From contig CAUYLG010059269.1 in assembly GCA_963573385.1 (NCBI GenBank), positions 1 to 64,000 on the forward strand: 64,000 nt of DNA. Direction: 5' to 3'. The DNA is from Cacajao melanocephalus. Lineage: Eukaryota > Chordata > Mammalia > Primates > Pitheciidae. Under the pieces are notes generated by a model that did not search any database, was not told where the DNA came from, and saw only the letters and a list, made by a program, of their open reading frames with translations. A program made the position numbers and the translations under genes. Below, piece after piece: positions 11,996-23,445 of the stretch (position 1 is the stretch's first letter; each line of letters starts with the position of its first letter).

Positions 11996-12310
11996 ATCAA
12001 CACACCTTGGTTGAGCACCTGCTATGCATCAGGAGATGTCCTACGCTCTGGGAACACCACAATGAACATAAAGTCCTTGACCTCTCCGAGCTTGCATTCT
12101 AGGGGGGTAAACAGACAAGTTCCATCTTAAACGTTTCAATATATCATAGTATAATACGATATGAAGTAGTGCTTAACCAATTAAAATTAAAGACAGAGTC
12201 ATGGGCTGGAAAGCAGCCAGGGGATTGGGGTAAAGGGACTATTTTAGAAAGCTGGTCAGGAAAGGTCTCTCTGAGGAGTACAATTTGAGGAACACCCTAC
12301 AGGAAAGGGC
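11996..12310 (-). repeat. L2 LINE 3' end, antisense
   Basis: The reversed L2 order is clear: ttgagcacctgctatgcatc, tctgggaacaccacaatgaa, cgagcttgcattctaggggg and, further in, tggtcaggaaaggtctctct. Confidence 0.88.
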
Positions 12311-14157
12311 TGGGAGCGGGCCCCATGCATCATCCCTGCCCCGAGCTCAGCATGGCCACCTGTGGCTGGACCAGCCACAGCACAGCGCTTGCTTCATCCG
12401 CAGAGCAACAGAGCTGGCCCTCAAGGGTCAGAGCTGCAGCGTGAACGCTCTTCCCCCAGCAGGTGCTGGACCACAGCAAGAACAGACGCACGGACCGGCA
12501 CATTTCTAGGCAGGGAGTTTTGGAAGGAACGCTTCTTCCTTTGCAAGTCTCCCATCCACACCCGAGGGGTCATATAAGGAGAACACGGCCGGCGGATACC
12601 AAGAACAATCTCTTCTCTGTGTTGGGCACGCTAATTTGCCACTAAGGCATCCTACTCCCCATTTATCCCCTTTCTCTGGCAATGATGTAACCCTGTCTCC
12701 CAAACTCCTCAAGGTCAGCCCCAGGAAGGGAGAGGGACGCCGGAAAGGTAGGACAAGCAGCATTTTGCTCTGAGGATTTTGTTTTTCTTTTAGGCAAAAT
12801 GTTTGCAATTTCACTTATAATTGCTAATAAAGAGGGACACACCTTCAGCTGAAAAAGGGAAAATGGCGTCTGGTAGTGAAGGCAGCCAGAGCCCAAGAGA
12901 AAACAGGGGCTTGGGCTGCTCTCATGGCTGAGGGTGATTTCAGCTCCTTCGGTCTGCAGCCTCCAACAAGGCCGAGTCGCCCAAGAGGTGGCTGACGCCA
13001 GGGGAGCAGCGCCATCCTCCTGAGCTCAGCCCCAGGCTCTGGCAAGGCAGCGGGGAAAACCCTCAATTTCGCCCACCTCGTGCCCTTCTCCCCCTTCAAT
13101 CTGCATCCGCCCACCAGTCATCCATGAGCAACCCACCCACAGGTTCGCTTGGTGGACGTGCAGATCTCATTTGAGGCTTCCTGCTGGAGGCAGGAGCAGT
13201 TTCTTCCTCTCTCCCCTCCTCTCAACTACCTTGAGGACTCTGTTCCCCTCTCTCCCCCACTGACCACCCCTGCTTCTTGCCTTCCTCCCTCAAGTGAGGG
13301 AAGGAAAGCTTCCTCCCCCGTCCCTACCACACTTGTCCGGAGCCACTGTAGGATGCTGGATACACACATATCCAACAAGCACAGCCACACCACACAAAGA
13401 GGCAGGCAGCCTCCTGCTTGAACCACACGCATAGTGTTGACAATCCCATGTTGTCCAATTGGAGGCACGCCGGTGCTTGACAAAACACAAATACCCCTTC
13501 CAGTCCCCATCCGTAAACCAACACAAAGGCCACCAAGAATTCCAAGACCTGGCACTGTCTGTAGAGAGGAGAGCTGGGTTGGACAAAGACATCGTTCCAT
13601 CCTCCCAACTAACCATGACAACTCTCTGGGATATTCTGCAGTGCCCTCTGGTTCGACACAGCCCACTGATCAGAGCTGTGCGTGTTGGTGTGTGACAGAG
13701 CACACATGTGTATGGGGGAGGGGGCTGTGGCTCTACCGTCCAGGCATCAAATCTCCCTGGAGGTAACCCAGTCAGACTCTGCCTCCCCCGCATAACCTTC
13801 CTCTGATGTACCGCAAACATATATTTCATGGATGGTTAAATTGGATCATTATCACTGGGTGCTTATTTGGTCTCAAAAAAAATTATTAATGTCATCTACC
13901 CCCATTCCAATCCCCTGCTTGTGAGGTCTCCTCCCACAAAGACTCTCCAACATGCTAATCCCATGAACTGCGACACACTACAGCTTTAGGGAAAGAATAA
14001 TGGCGAGAAGAAAGAAGACCGCGGTTGCGGAGAGAAAAGGAGGCTCTAACGTGACTGCAGTCCCCATGCGAAGATGGGGGGAAGGAGCCATGGTGGAGGT
14101 CGAGCGGGGAAAGAGGTTAAGGGGAATAAAACCAAGCAAAATGAAGCCCTTGGGCAC

Positions 14158-14218
14158 CTGTGTATGTGACAGAGAGTGTGTGTGCAAGAGCGTGTGCCAG
14201 TGTGTGTGTGGATGTGCC
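14158..14218 (+). repeat. TG-rich degenerate microsatellite
   Basis: Interrupted tgtg runs mixed with gagag and gtgcc. It creates a cysteine-rich frame (C-V-C patterns) that could be mistaken for a zinc-binding protein. Confidence 0.8.
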
Positions 14219-14290
14219 GACTTTGCCCTCCTATCAGAAGGCTGCATCAGTGTGGCATGTAGGAAAGGCCATCGCACCACTGTTGTGTTG

Positions 14291-14309
14291 CAAAAAAAAA
14301 AAAAAAAAA
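14291..14309 (+). repeat. Poly-A run
   Basis: An A run without any retroelement body upstream, so probably a simple expansion. Confidence 0.85.
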
Positions 14310-16639
14310 GCAAGGAAAAAGGGAAAAAAGAGCCGCAAAGCCATCAGAATCAGAATTTTCTCATGAAGATGGAAAGGGCTGGAGAAAGGGGGGTGCATCT
14401 GGGCGAGGGGAGCAGTGTGTGGAAATAGAAGGCAAGATCATGGCAGAACTGGGGGAGAATAGAGGGGGAAATTGGTGGTGGGGTGACAAAATTTCACATA
14501 CACACAGAGACACAAACACACACAATACCCAAACGCCAACCCGACTGCTCCACTGTTCATCCAAGACTGACAACCCGTCCCCCATCTCTCCGCTGCCTCT
14601 CCGTGCCCCCAAAGCTGGTGCCGATGGATTTCTGTATCTCAGTTTTGCAGCAGTGGGCTAATTACAACCAAGCCCCCTCACCAAATTAACCCCTCCCCTC
14701 CCTCTCTCTTTTTTTCTCTAAAAGGCCAATTGAAAAATAATGTGTTTTTATAGATAATGGATTTTTTTTCAAGGAGCGAGAGAAAGGGGGGTGCAGAATA
14801 GAAATTCTGCAAACCGGTGACTTCCGACCTCACCTCCGTCTCCCCTCACGTCCCTGTTTGCTGTAGCATCTCATCTACCGTTCTGCCACCATTCCCTCAT
14901 CCCCTACCACCCAAAAGAAAAGACCTTCCTACCATGCACATCGACAAACACACCAACCGCCACCCAATCTCAGTAGCCGATCTCAAAACCCCAAGCATCA
15001 GTCCACCTCAATACATCCTTTCCCTTATATAAGCAGCAAATCATCAACATAGTCAGGAGAAACGCAGCACCAAAAAGAAATCAACAAAAACGGAGGCCAG
15101 AGCCCCGTCAAATCCCCAATAATTAATAACAGGGAACTACCAGAGAAGCAAAGACATAGTTGTCTCTCAAAATCTAGATTCCCTTTCATTTCTGCCCCTT
15201 CCTCTTCTTAAGAAGCAATGTTTTAAAATTATTATTTCACTAGAAAGGGCCAGAAATCTCCAGAAAAGGGCATTCGCACAGTCCGGTTGTTTTTTAAAAA
15301 ATAAACCCAGCCCTGTTGCTCACTTTAATAGCAAACTTCCAGCATCCAGCCTTTTCCCCCTCTTCCAGAAGGAAGACTGACTCGCAGGATGAACCCTGGG
15401 CTGCCGAAAATGGGCCAAGAGCCCTTACTCCACTCCCCAACAACAAAAAAAATCAAACAATAGGAATATCTGCACAACCAGCACCCGTCTGAAATATCGT
15501 TTGTCCCATATGATTTAGGCAGATTAAGCCCGAAGATTAAAATATAAATACCAGCCTTGCCTCCTCTTGCTCCCCTCCATCCTTCCGCCACGTACCCAGT
15601 AGCCCTTAGGTAAACTTGCCCATCGTAACCAGCGGGACCATTTTAACTTGAAAGGCGACGCAGAAGCCCTTGAACGATGAAGGAAGGCTCTATCCAGAAC
15701 GGCAAATTAATAAAGAGCTATTTCTCCAGGCTCCCCAGACTAACCTCCAGGTGCTCCCAGATAGACTATCCTGGGTACCAAGTCACCCAGAGCGCTGGGA
15801 GTTCAAATTTCCACTGGAACCTTCATCACAAAGGCAAACGGTCATCTGACCCCCAAAACTACACCGTCCTCCAGGTGTGACAAGGAGTGACCCCTCTGCC
15901 TCCCAGGGCCATCCACAGGACCCAGCACAGGGAGAGAAAGAAGAATGTGGGGGTGGCTTGTAGTGGTAAAAGAAAAACTATCTCCCCAAAGCGGGAACCG
16001 AAGGAAGCGGGGAGAAGACAGCTCTTGTCCTACCAGCTCTCTTATTTGCCCTCACTCTGTCTTGCTCCATCCTAAACTAGCTCTCAATGATCTCTGACCT
16101 TTGCATTTAAAAAAAAAAAAAGTATTAAAAATAAAGATCAGAAAAGAGGAGCCCTACTTTGCCTAAACCCCAATAATCGTTAGCAAAAATATGATTTCTC
16201 ACCGCATGATGATATTTCTACATCCAAATTAAAAGAGGCAGGCATTTAATGGAGGAAGGGAAATTTTTATTTTTTTTTAACAAGTAATCACAGGGTAAGT
16301 CACCTGCCAAGCAGCCAAGCCCTTAGGTTGGTATTACATCACTGGCCTAGGAAGGGATGGGGGGTGGGGGGACACATTTTTTTCCTTGTCATCAGGATGA
16401 TGTTTCTAAAGCAGTTAAGTTTTGTGGTTAAAAAAGAGAGAGGGAAAGAGCTGAAACTCTGGGTACAGCACAATGCCTGGGAAAAACAATACATCGAACC
16501 AGGCTTTAAGGTCACTGAGAGCTTGCAAAACCCACAGTGCTTACACAGAGTGGAAGTTTTCAGGCAAGCCTGCTACTAAATCATTAATATAAACAAATGG
16601 AAGGCAGTGGAGGAAGATTCCCTTGTAACCGATCCAAAC

Positions 16640-16725
16640 AGGAGCACACACCCGCGCACACACACACACACACTCACACACACACTCACATACACTCACA
16701 CACACACTCACATACACACTCCCTT
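16640..16725 (+). repeat. CA-rich microsatellite, interrupted
   Basis: acacac runs broken at intervals by actcac and acatac variants, giving a higher-order pattern of cacactca and cacataca units. Confidence 0.9.
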
Positions 16726-16813
16726 TTCACCTTCTCCAAGTATGCCCACCTTCTTAAGACAGGAGTCCAACCTGAATTTTTAGACTCTAGAACCACCTCC
16801 TCACACCCTCTCA

Positions 16814-16836
16814 AAAAAAAAAAAAAAAAAAAAAAA
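16814..16836 (+). repeat. Poly-A run
   Basis: About 23 consecutive A residues after cctctc. No retroelement body is attached. Confidence 0.9.
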
Positions 16837-17090
16837 GCATAGACACACACTACACTCACATACACCCCAATTCCTCAACAGCTAGGGAAATCCCTGTCTC
16901 AACTCAATTTTATTTTCTTGTAATCTTCAGAGCGTCCCTTCTGTTTCTCATTTTAACCAGCCCAAATAAATAAATGAATAAATGAGAGAGAAAGTGGTTA
17001 CAAAATGTCAAAAAAAGTATCTGCCCAAAATGAAGTGATGAGCACACATCGTTTCAGAATAACAATTCAAGCAAATAGGATAAAGACTTA

Positions 17091-17120
17091 AAAAAAAAAA
17101 AAAAAAAGAAGAAGAAGAAG
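17091..17120 (+). repeat. Poly-A grading into (GAA)n
   Basis: An A run followed by four agaag units, a common decay product of A tails. Confidence 0.85.
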
Positions 17121-17386
17121 GTAAAAATCTAAAACATTCTCTGACTTTTCTAACATCTGGAGGAAAAGGGTCCAACTTCCAGGAGAAACTGAAGAAAAAG
17201 GCAGTTGAAAAGCCATTTGCACAGTCAGCCAAGGCTCCCGGATACAGCATTCCACAAAAAAAAAATCTAGGTTGGTCGCTCCCAACTGAAAACTTCTACC
17301 CTCTCAGGAGCAGCCTCTTCCCAGAACGGACGAGAGCCTTGAGTTGTTTCATACCCTGGCTGCCTTCCTTTGCCCGCAAACCTTAC

Positions 17387-17740
17387 CTTTCCAGTTGAAC
17401 AGAAGATTTGGGATCTGTCTGTGTGTCTGTTTGATGTTTAATCAACTGAGTTTGCTGGGTATGTTTCCTCTTTGGGGAGGTTCAAATTCCAGAATCTTTC
17501 TCTCTCCTTTTCTTTTCCTCTCTCTCTGGGAGGGAGTGGCAGGGAAGAAGGGAGGGGTTGTTGGAGGTGCGAAAAGCAGGTCCTTGGTGGCTGGAGATGC
17601 CGAGGCTGAGAGAGGGGAGGACAGGTTGCCTCTCCCTCTCAGTGAGTTGCATGCAAGAGGCGATGTGTAGGGCTGAGCGCTGAGCCTGAGACTGCCGGAG
17701 GAGCCCAGGAATTTCACGCACTCCAGAGCCGGCCCCTCCC
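17387..17740 (-). other. Candidate non-coding first exon, minus strand
   Basis: Read on the minus strand, this GC-richer segment runs from just below a TTTAAA box to a strong splice donor, AAAG|GTAAGG, whose GT is the complement of + strand 17385-17386. The body has a few CpGs, a pyrimidine/purine-rich middle (17500-17640) and no convincing start context. A 106-codon frame beginning at 17762 would need an ATG that overlaps the TTTAAATG box and ends before the donor, so I read the exon as 5' untranslated. The block around it is free of transposons. I do not recognise the gene. Start of transcription is inferred only from box spacing. Confidence 0.4.
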
Positions 17741-17759
17741 TCTCCCACACAGACCCCAG

Positions 17760-17825
17760 CATTTAAAGAGACAGTCAGGCCGCCTATTTCAGGGCTTCAC
17801 CTCCTCCCTGACTGTTTTGCAAACA
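17760..17825 (-). promoter_or_regulatory. Candidate core promoter, minus strand
   Basis: TTTAAA at 17762-17767 sits about 25-30 bases before the inferred start. Upstream on the minus strand lie gcaaaca (17819-17825 on the + strand, a forkhead-type motif) and an adjoining cagctg E-box at 17825-17830. These are motif matches only. Confidence 0.35.
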
Positions 17826-17830
17826 GCTGA

Positions 17831-18149
17831 GAAGATAGCATCAGGGAGGCGCAGTCTGCAGCCCCCACAACTAAGAGGCAGTGTCTGAGCTCAGTTCTCC
17901 CCTTACCCCAGCCTCAGAGGAGAGTTCTTCCTTAGAAAGGAAGCAGGAATTAATATGAAGACAAAAATCCTCATTTACAGCTTCAATAGACCAAACCACT
18001 TCTCCACTGTTGAGGAAGTATTTGTCTCCTTGCAGAGTGAGGGACTCTAACCTACAAGTGTGCCTCAGTTTCCCTGAGTAGTTGCTCTTCCTTGCAAAAT
18101 CAGGGCAATCCTTGAGCATCTGCTGGAGGTCAGGGCTGTAACTAGGACA
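17831..18149. other. Unassigned stretch
   Basis: A short MIR-like phrase (gtgcctcagtttccctgag) occurs near 18060, but too little surrounds it to call an element. A 151-codon minus-strand frame crosses into the L2 fragment and is considered chance. Confidence 0.45.
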
Positions 18150-18235
18150 CAAATCTATTTCTTCAACAAGCACTTTGAATGCCTGCTTTGGATGAGGCAT
18201 AGTGCAAGGGGCTGGGGACATAAAAAGGAAAGTGA
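18150..18235 (-). repeat. L2 LINE fragment, antisense
   Basis: caacaagcactttgaatgcc followed by catagtgcaaggggctgggg is the reversed L2 terminus. Confidence 0.65.
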
Positions 18236-18649
18236 CAAATGGGGCTTCCCCTCTCAGACCCCTTAGCAGCAAAACAGACCCAGGCACAGCCCATCCCATC
18301 CTAAGGGGCTGCCAGCTAAGAGTCACAGGCAGGAATCAAGTGTTTTGGTGACTCAGGAAGATGGCTCCCTTTTGTGGCTTGCACTCTGAGCTCTGAGTCT
18401 AGGCAACTCCACTGTACCCCTAAACCCTTGAAAATCCATTGTCAGCCTTGACAAATTAGTTCATGTCTGTGGAAATGCTTCCCCAGTCAAACCTAAATGA
18501 GAGATGACAGCCGGTGGCACCCAATGCAAAGGTTTTGTTCAGCATCAGACCCTGACACTTCATGTGGAAATGCAGCCCCAAACTTCTTTCTTCTCCAGCC
18601 TCCCCTTTTTAAGGGCTGCAGTGCCTGTCTGTACATGGAGCAGCACCAA
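18236..18649. other. Unassigned non-coding stretch
   Basis: Nothing recognised. Confidence 0.45.
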
Positions 18650-18885
18650 TCCACTAATAGCTGTCGAGCACTTACCATATGCCACCACGTGGGTCATCTC
18701 ATTCAGTCCGGCTAGGACAGTGCTGTTTGACAGTTGAGGTCCATTTTACAGTCTTAAAAATCGAAACTTTAGAGAGGTTGCCCAAGGTCACACAGCTGAA
18801 AGCTACTGAGAATGAATTTGAACTCAGGTCTATCCCACTCCAGAGCCTGCCTGCTTAGCCACAGTACTCTATTGCCTTCTTGCCA
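18650..18885 (-). repeat. MIR SINE, antisense
   Basis: Nearly the whole reversed MIR: gtcgagcacttaccatatgc, gaggtccattttacagtctt, gcccaaggtcacacagctga and ccagagcctgcctgcttagc. Confidence 0.9.
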
Positions 18886-18949
18886 AGAATGGTAGTTCTT
18901 ATATTTCTGCCCTTTACTGGACATTCTTGTAGGTTCCTAGCACTTTCCC

Positions 18950-19210
18950 AACCCAGCAAACTTTAATAGCACATGTACCAGGCATCATGCTCACAAAAAA
19001 CAAAATGAATCTATCAAGGTCTAAACCCCAAGGACTCCATGAAGCATTGGAGGAGGACAGAAATGTGCTTCTATAAAGCAAGGGGAAAATAATCATGAGA
19101 GCAATGTAAAGGAAGCTCTATGGGCTTGTCAATAAGCAAGGGATTAATTTCAATTTGGAGGTAGGGGATATCAAGGCAAGCTTGGTGGACCAAAGTGGCA
19201 TCTGGGCTGA
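18950..19210 (-). repeat. Possible L2 fragment, antisense
   Basis: Order and wording (accaggcatcatgctcacaa, ggaggtaggggatatcaagg) fit a much decayed reversed L2 3' end. Confidence 0.4.
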
Positions 19211-19789
19211 GACTAGATAGACACATGCACTTCCAGCATTACTAGGCTACTTTTCCATCTGTTTTACCTTTCAGATCACAATCTCATTTTCTTATGTGTC
19301 TTTGGGTCTCCAGCCTTCAACACCTTCACAGTACCCAGCAGTTTTAGGAACACAAACAGACATGCCCTCATTGATTAATTTTCTATTACATCTGACTTCC
19401 CACCTGTTTACTCTAGACCTGAACTGCCTTGGCCACCAGTTCCCTATCCTCCTTAACTGGCCTTCCTGGAAGCCTCTGCACCCAATTTGTCCACAGAATG
19501 TGGAAGGGAAGTTCAGAAGGCACAGTGACATTGTACTAGATATCAGGAGCTCCTGGGGGAAGAGCCATGTAAAGGAGCCACTGTGATCCAGCAGGACATC
19601 GGGAACAGCCAGGGAAACTGTAAGCTCATCTTGGGGACAGCAGGAAGACACATGCTAAGGGGCAAGAGGGCAGAAGCCTCAAGGGAGAGCCTGAGGGCTC
19701 AGTGCCCTGCAGATGTCAGCTCCCATGGGAGTCCTGTGGCAAACACCAGCCTAGAAAGGACATCCCTGTGAGAAGTCCACAGTGTGTCT
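19211..19789. other. Unassigned non-coding stretch
   Basis: Frames of 96 and 119 codons on opposite strands overlap one another. No repeat or domain is seen. Confidence 0.5.
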
Positions 19790-20030
19790 GCAGGACAGCC
19801 TGGAGGTTAAGGGACATGCCTGGATTCAAATCCCATCTAGGCCACCTAAATTCCTTGCGATTTGAATAACTTTCTTTACCCTCTCCAAGTCTTAGCATCC
19901 TCGCCTATAAAATGGAGGTAACACCTATACCTACTTCATAGAGTTGTTTTGAGAAATAAGTAATAAAATACTTGTAGGACACCTGCCCCACAGAAGTACT
20001 CAACAGATGTTCGCTATCTCAGCCCAAAGG
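19790..20030 (+). repeat. MIR SINE
   Basis: Full-length order from agcctggaggttaagggaca through tggattcaaatcccatctag and cctataaaatggaggtaaca to gaagtactcaacagatgttc. Confidence 0.92.
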
Positions 20031-21009
20031 TCTGCGTTTGCCCCTGCATGGAATTATTAACTTTGGACTGCCCCCTATAGTTGGCATTCCTTTATTTCAA
20101 GTTATTATGTCCCTTTTAATAATTTACTTATTATTTAGGGTATCACTGTAGTCATTATTATTTACTTCATTTTAGCCCCTTTGATTTCTAGCTGACTTTA
20201 ACTTGTATATTTTGAATATGCTTGTTGTTATCATTTTATTCCGTTTTGTACTTTCTTAGGCTTCTTAAGTGTTATTTATCTTTCAATTACTCCAGTATAG
20301 CCTTTTATTTTGCCTTTTATCATGAAATCTGCGGGCTCATTTTGTCTCATCCCTCCATACCATTTTAGCTAACTACCACTCTGCTCATTCTAGTGATCCA
20401 GCATTCCCCAGATAGCTCCAGATTTGTAAAGATGGTTATGTACAAAATAGCAGGGAAAGCCAACATCAAAGAGAATAAGACGGGTCTCCTTGCAGACACA
20501 TAATGCAACCATAAGCAAAAAGCACTATCAGGTGTTTGCCCAAGTGATGGTGCCACATCAGCAATGGTACTAATTTTTATTTTTTAAGGGAGAATTCAAT
20601 GGGTACAACTGAAGCCCTCAGAGACCCTAGGCCTTCTCAGCTCTCAGCTCTGTCCTGGGCTAAGGAGGGCCATGATCAGAGGTCATTAGGTTAGAAGGTT
20701 CCCTCACAGGCCTATCTTCCTTCCTTTGATTCGATTGTGGGGCTCCATCTTCACTCAGTTCAGGGAGAGAACAAATAGACCAGGGACTATTTCAGCTTTT
20801 CTCAAATGTGCCAGACCAGTGCTTTCAGCATGTAGCAAGAAAAAAGTTTCACTACCAATCAAAAGGATACATTGCCCATGGCATTCTGAAAAAATAAAGT
20901 TATTACATTGATAATAATAATATACATTATAATTACATTAATGATTATTATAATATAAATATAATTAATAATAATAACTACTATCACAAATAACCCCCTG
21001 CCAATCCTC
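20031..21009. other. Unassigned AT-rich stretch
   Basis: 20080-20330 is T-rich with many tta/att words but no recognised family. 20900-20985 is a low-complexity tract of ataat and attaat words. Confidence 0.5.
20900..20985 (+). repeat. AT-rich low-complexity tract
   Basis: Repeated taataata and aattaat words without a fixed unit. Confidence 0.85.
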
Positions 21010-21255
21010 TACCTAGAAGCATTGTAGTTAAGAGCCCAAGGCTCTACAAACAGGACATCTGGGTTCAAATCCCAGCTCCACCATTTGCGGGCCATGAGAC
21101 AGCCAGGTTCCTAACATCTTGAGCCTCCACTTTCTCATCTATAAAACAGGAATGGTAATGGTACCAAACGCTTCCTGTAAGAATTGTATCAAAAGCACCA
21201 ACAGTAGTGAATGGCACATAGGAAGTCCACAATGGCGAGTATTGGTCATTATGAT
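21010..21255 (+). repeat. MIR SINE
   Basis: tgtagttaagagcccaaggc, tctgggttcaaatcccagct and ctttctcatctataaaacag show a well-kept copy from the tRNA-like end to the 3' end. Confidence 0.93.
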
Positions 21256-21379
21256 CAGAGTGGAATTTAAAATATTTAATATCTGAGATGGTCCGGTCAG
21301 CAACCAATCAGACTGGAAGGTGACCAAAAGCAACTTCCTTGGCCTTACCAAGGCATACCAGCTGCCTGCCTTGATTATT

Positions 21380-21480
21380 AGCACTTTTACCAACTGCAGG
21401 TACTAAGCTAGGCATTTGGCGTGCACTACTGCATTATCTCATTTAATCCTCACAGCAACTTGGTTTAATTATGTTATGTA
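21380..21480 (-). repeat. MIR SINE fragment, antisense
   Basis: tatctcatttaatcctcaca is the reversed MIR 3' half. It faces the neighbouring sense copy. Confidence 0.8.
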
Positions 21481-23164
21481 TTGAAATACATGCAATTGCA
21501 CATTTATAAATAAGACTATGCCTATAAAATCAGAATTCTACATAAAAAGGCTTGGCATATCTGTTCCTGCCACCCTAATGACTCTTAGTATGTGAGTTTC
21601 AAGGGTTGCTTTTTCTGGGACATTTTTAGCCTCATTACATAGGTTTTTCTTCTTTTATTTACTCATTCTTTCAGTGAACTTTGGGGGAAAAATTATGTTC
21701 CATGGCTCAGTTTCTTCATCCATTAAATGGGTGTTTCTTTCTAAGTTCCCACCACTCAACTCCAACCAAACCTGAGAACATCAAAGTCTTCTCCAGCCAA
21801 GACCAAAGTCACTAGAAATCAGACACTAGACAGTTCTTCTAATCTCTCAGCTAGCACTTCAGTTGCATCAAACCCTCCAGGCTCCCAAACTGCCCCATAA
21901 ACTTGGATTTTGAGTCACTAAGGTCCACACTTGCCTTATCCCTAAGCAGATTTCAAATTCAGCCCCCAGTGCTATTGGCCCAAAGCATTTTGCCTAAGGC
22001 TCCCTCAAACATTCCTGCACTCTTCTCTCCTCTCCTCCCACAAGAGCTGTGCTGCAATGCTGGCCTGCTGGAGTTTATTTGGCTTTCTGTCACCTATGTG
22101 ATAATGATTCTAGTGTTATTAATAGGTGACTGCTTATTAATTAGTATTATTAGACATGTGCCGTGCAGCGCAGACAGTACCACAGAGGGACCTGGCATCC
22201 TTCAAGGAGAAGACTTGTACAAAAAGACTTGTCCCTGGGGCCCAGTAAAAGGACACAGGCCCAGCAGTGAGTCATGGGGAGCCAAGAGCAGTGCTTCTCA
22301 AATTCTAAAAGCCAGGCACCTAATCCAGACAGCTATGTCTGGCATGGGAAGGAAGGAGAAGCGAATATGAGATTTGCAGGCATGTGAGAACACATGCCCA
22401 AAGAGAAGCCTGAGCACTGAGGCCTTGAGGAGGTCGCCTCCCATGAAATGTTTCTCAGTCCAGGCATCCCTTCCACCAGGGTATCTGCTATTCCCAAAGA
22501 GGCTGCAGTAAGGGCTAGCTCCTAGAAACAGCAAGGGTCTCCAACTTCTAACTCCAGTGGGGAACTCTCTACTTTCATGTTCCTATTCTGCTTATTCCAT
22601 GGGAATAAAATCGTCTCAGGGGCTCACAGCCAATAGAAGCCTCCCAGCCAACTCCCTGAATTCAGCAGCCTTTTCCCAGCCCTCTGCACAGGACTGCCAG
22701 CTATAGCCTTGGGGAGAGCCAGGCTAGGAAGTAGAATGCCTGCCCTTTGGCTTCATCCTTCTCCCCCCGTGCCCAGGAGCAAGCAACTCATCTAGACTGA
22801 TGGTGACAGAATATCTCACTAAGAAAACAACAACAACTTTATGAGAGAAAAAAAAAATGAGGAGGGAACAATTTCTTCTCACTCTAATAATTTTCAAAGC
22901 AATTCTAGAATTTCCTGCTTGGAGATCAAATGTGAACATGGTCCAAGTATATCTGGAGTGTTTAATGGGCTTGAATGTTTGAGCAGCAAGGAGTTAATGA
23001 TTAATACTTGATAATCGCTTTCAAAAAATTATTCATTTCTCCAGTCTATGATGAAAGTTCTCATCTGTTTTAAACTTCATTTCTCCCACCAAGTAGGGAA
23101 GAGCAGTCTGGGCTGGCACGGCTGCTCTAAATTGAGTGCTGAGAGGGCAGAGCCTACATTGCCG
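21481..23164. other. Unassigned stretch, repeat-poor
   Basis: No transposon is recognised over about 1.7 kb. 22080-22170 contains attaatag and cttattaattagtattatt, homeodomain-type cores. A 155-codon frame at 21903-22370 spans it but has no domain or coding signature. 22980-23040 is another AT-rich patch. Confidence 0.5.
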
Positions 23165-23445
23165 GAAAGAGCAGTAGTTATTGTGACAACGGGCACAAGC
23201 TCCAGCTCTGGACTCTGAAGGCTGGAATCCAGCTCTACCACTTACTGCACTGGGACCCCAGGCAAGTTGCTTGACCTCTCTGCATCTCACTTCTCCCTCC
23301 TATGCAATGGAGATAATGATAGTACTTACCTCATAGGCTTGTTATCAGGATTAAATGAGCTAATATTTTTAAAGCACTCAGTTGATGTCATGATGTAAGG
23401 ACTATATAAGTGTTTGCTCAATAAAACAATAAATAAAACAATTTC
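23165..23445 (+). repeat. MIR SINE
   Basis: ctggaatccagctctaccac, gcaagttgcttgacctctct, gataatgatagtacttacct and aggattaaatgagctaata follow one another, then a 3' end at tgtttgctcaataaaac. Confidence 0.93.

Larger units (their letters stand above)
12311..17386. other. Transposon-free block with simple repeats
   Basis: I recognise no SINE, LINE, LTR or DNA-transposon sequence across about 5 kb. It holds a TG-rich tract (about 14158-14218), A runs (14291-14309, 16814-16836), a CA-rich tract (16640-16725) and an A run grading into GAA units (17091-17120). Frames of up to 179 codons near 13290-13829 overlap in three minus-strand frames and look like chance. Sequence such as 14670-14780 reads like conserved AT-rich non-coding DNA, but that needs alignment. 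Confidence 0.55.

Noticed and set aside
13226..13829. Three overlapping minus-strand open frames, up to 179 codons
   Set aside because: All three frames stay open over the same bases, which reflects few stop triplets in GC-richer DNA. No domain, codon pattern or splice context supports coding.
14000..14428. 142-codon frame with a cysteine-rich CVC-type segment and a lysine run
   Set aside because: The cysteines come from a TG microsatellite and the lysines from a poly-A run.
16640..16725. CRISPR-like spaced repeat array
   Set aside because: The units are a degenerate CA microsatellite with no unique spacers, and the host is a mammal.
17871..18326. 151-codon minus-strand frame near the putative promoter
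   Set aside because: It runs through an L2 fragment and MIR-like words, lies upstream of the inferred start, and has no recognisable domain.
22283..22350. MER20/MER5-like phrase cagtgcttctcaaattct
   Set aside because: Only about 25 bases fit, too short to call an element.
21903..22370. 155-codon frame with a hydrophobic stretch
   Set aside because: The hydrophobic residues come from an AT-rich tta/att patch. There is no domain, and splice sites are not evident.
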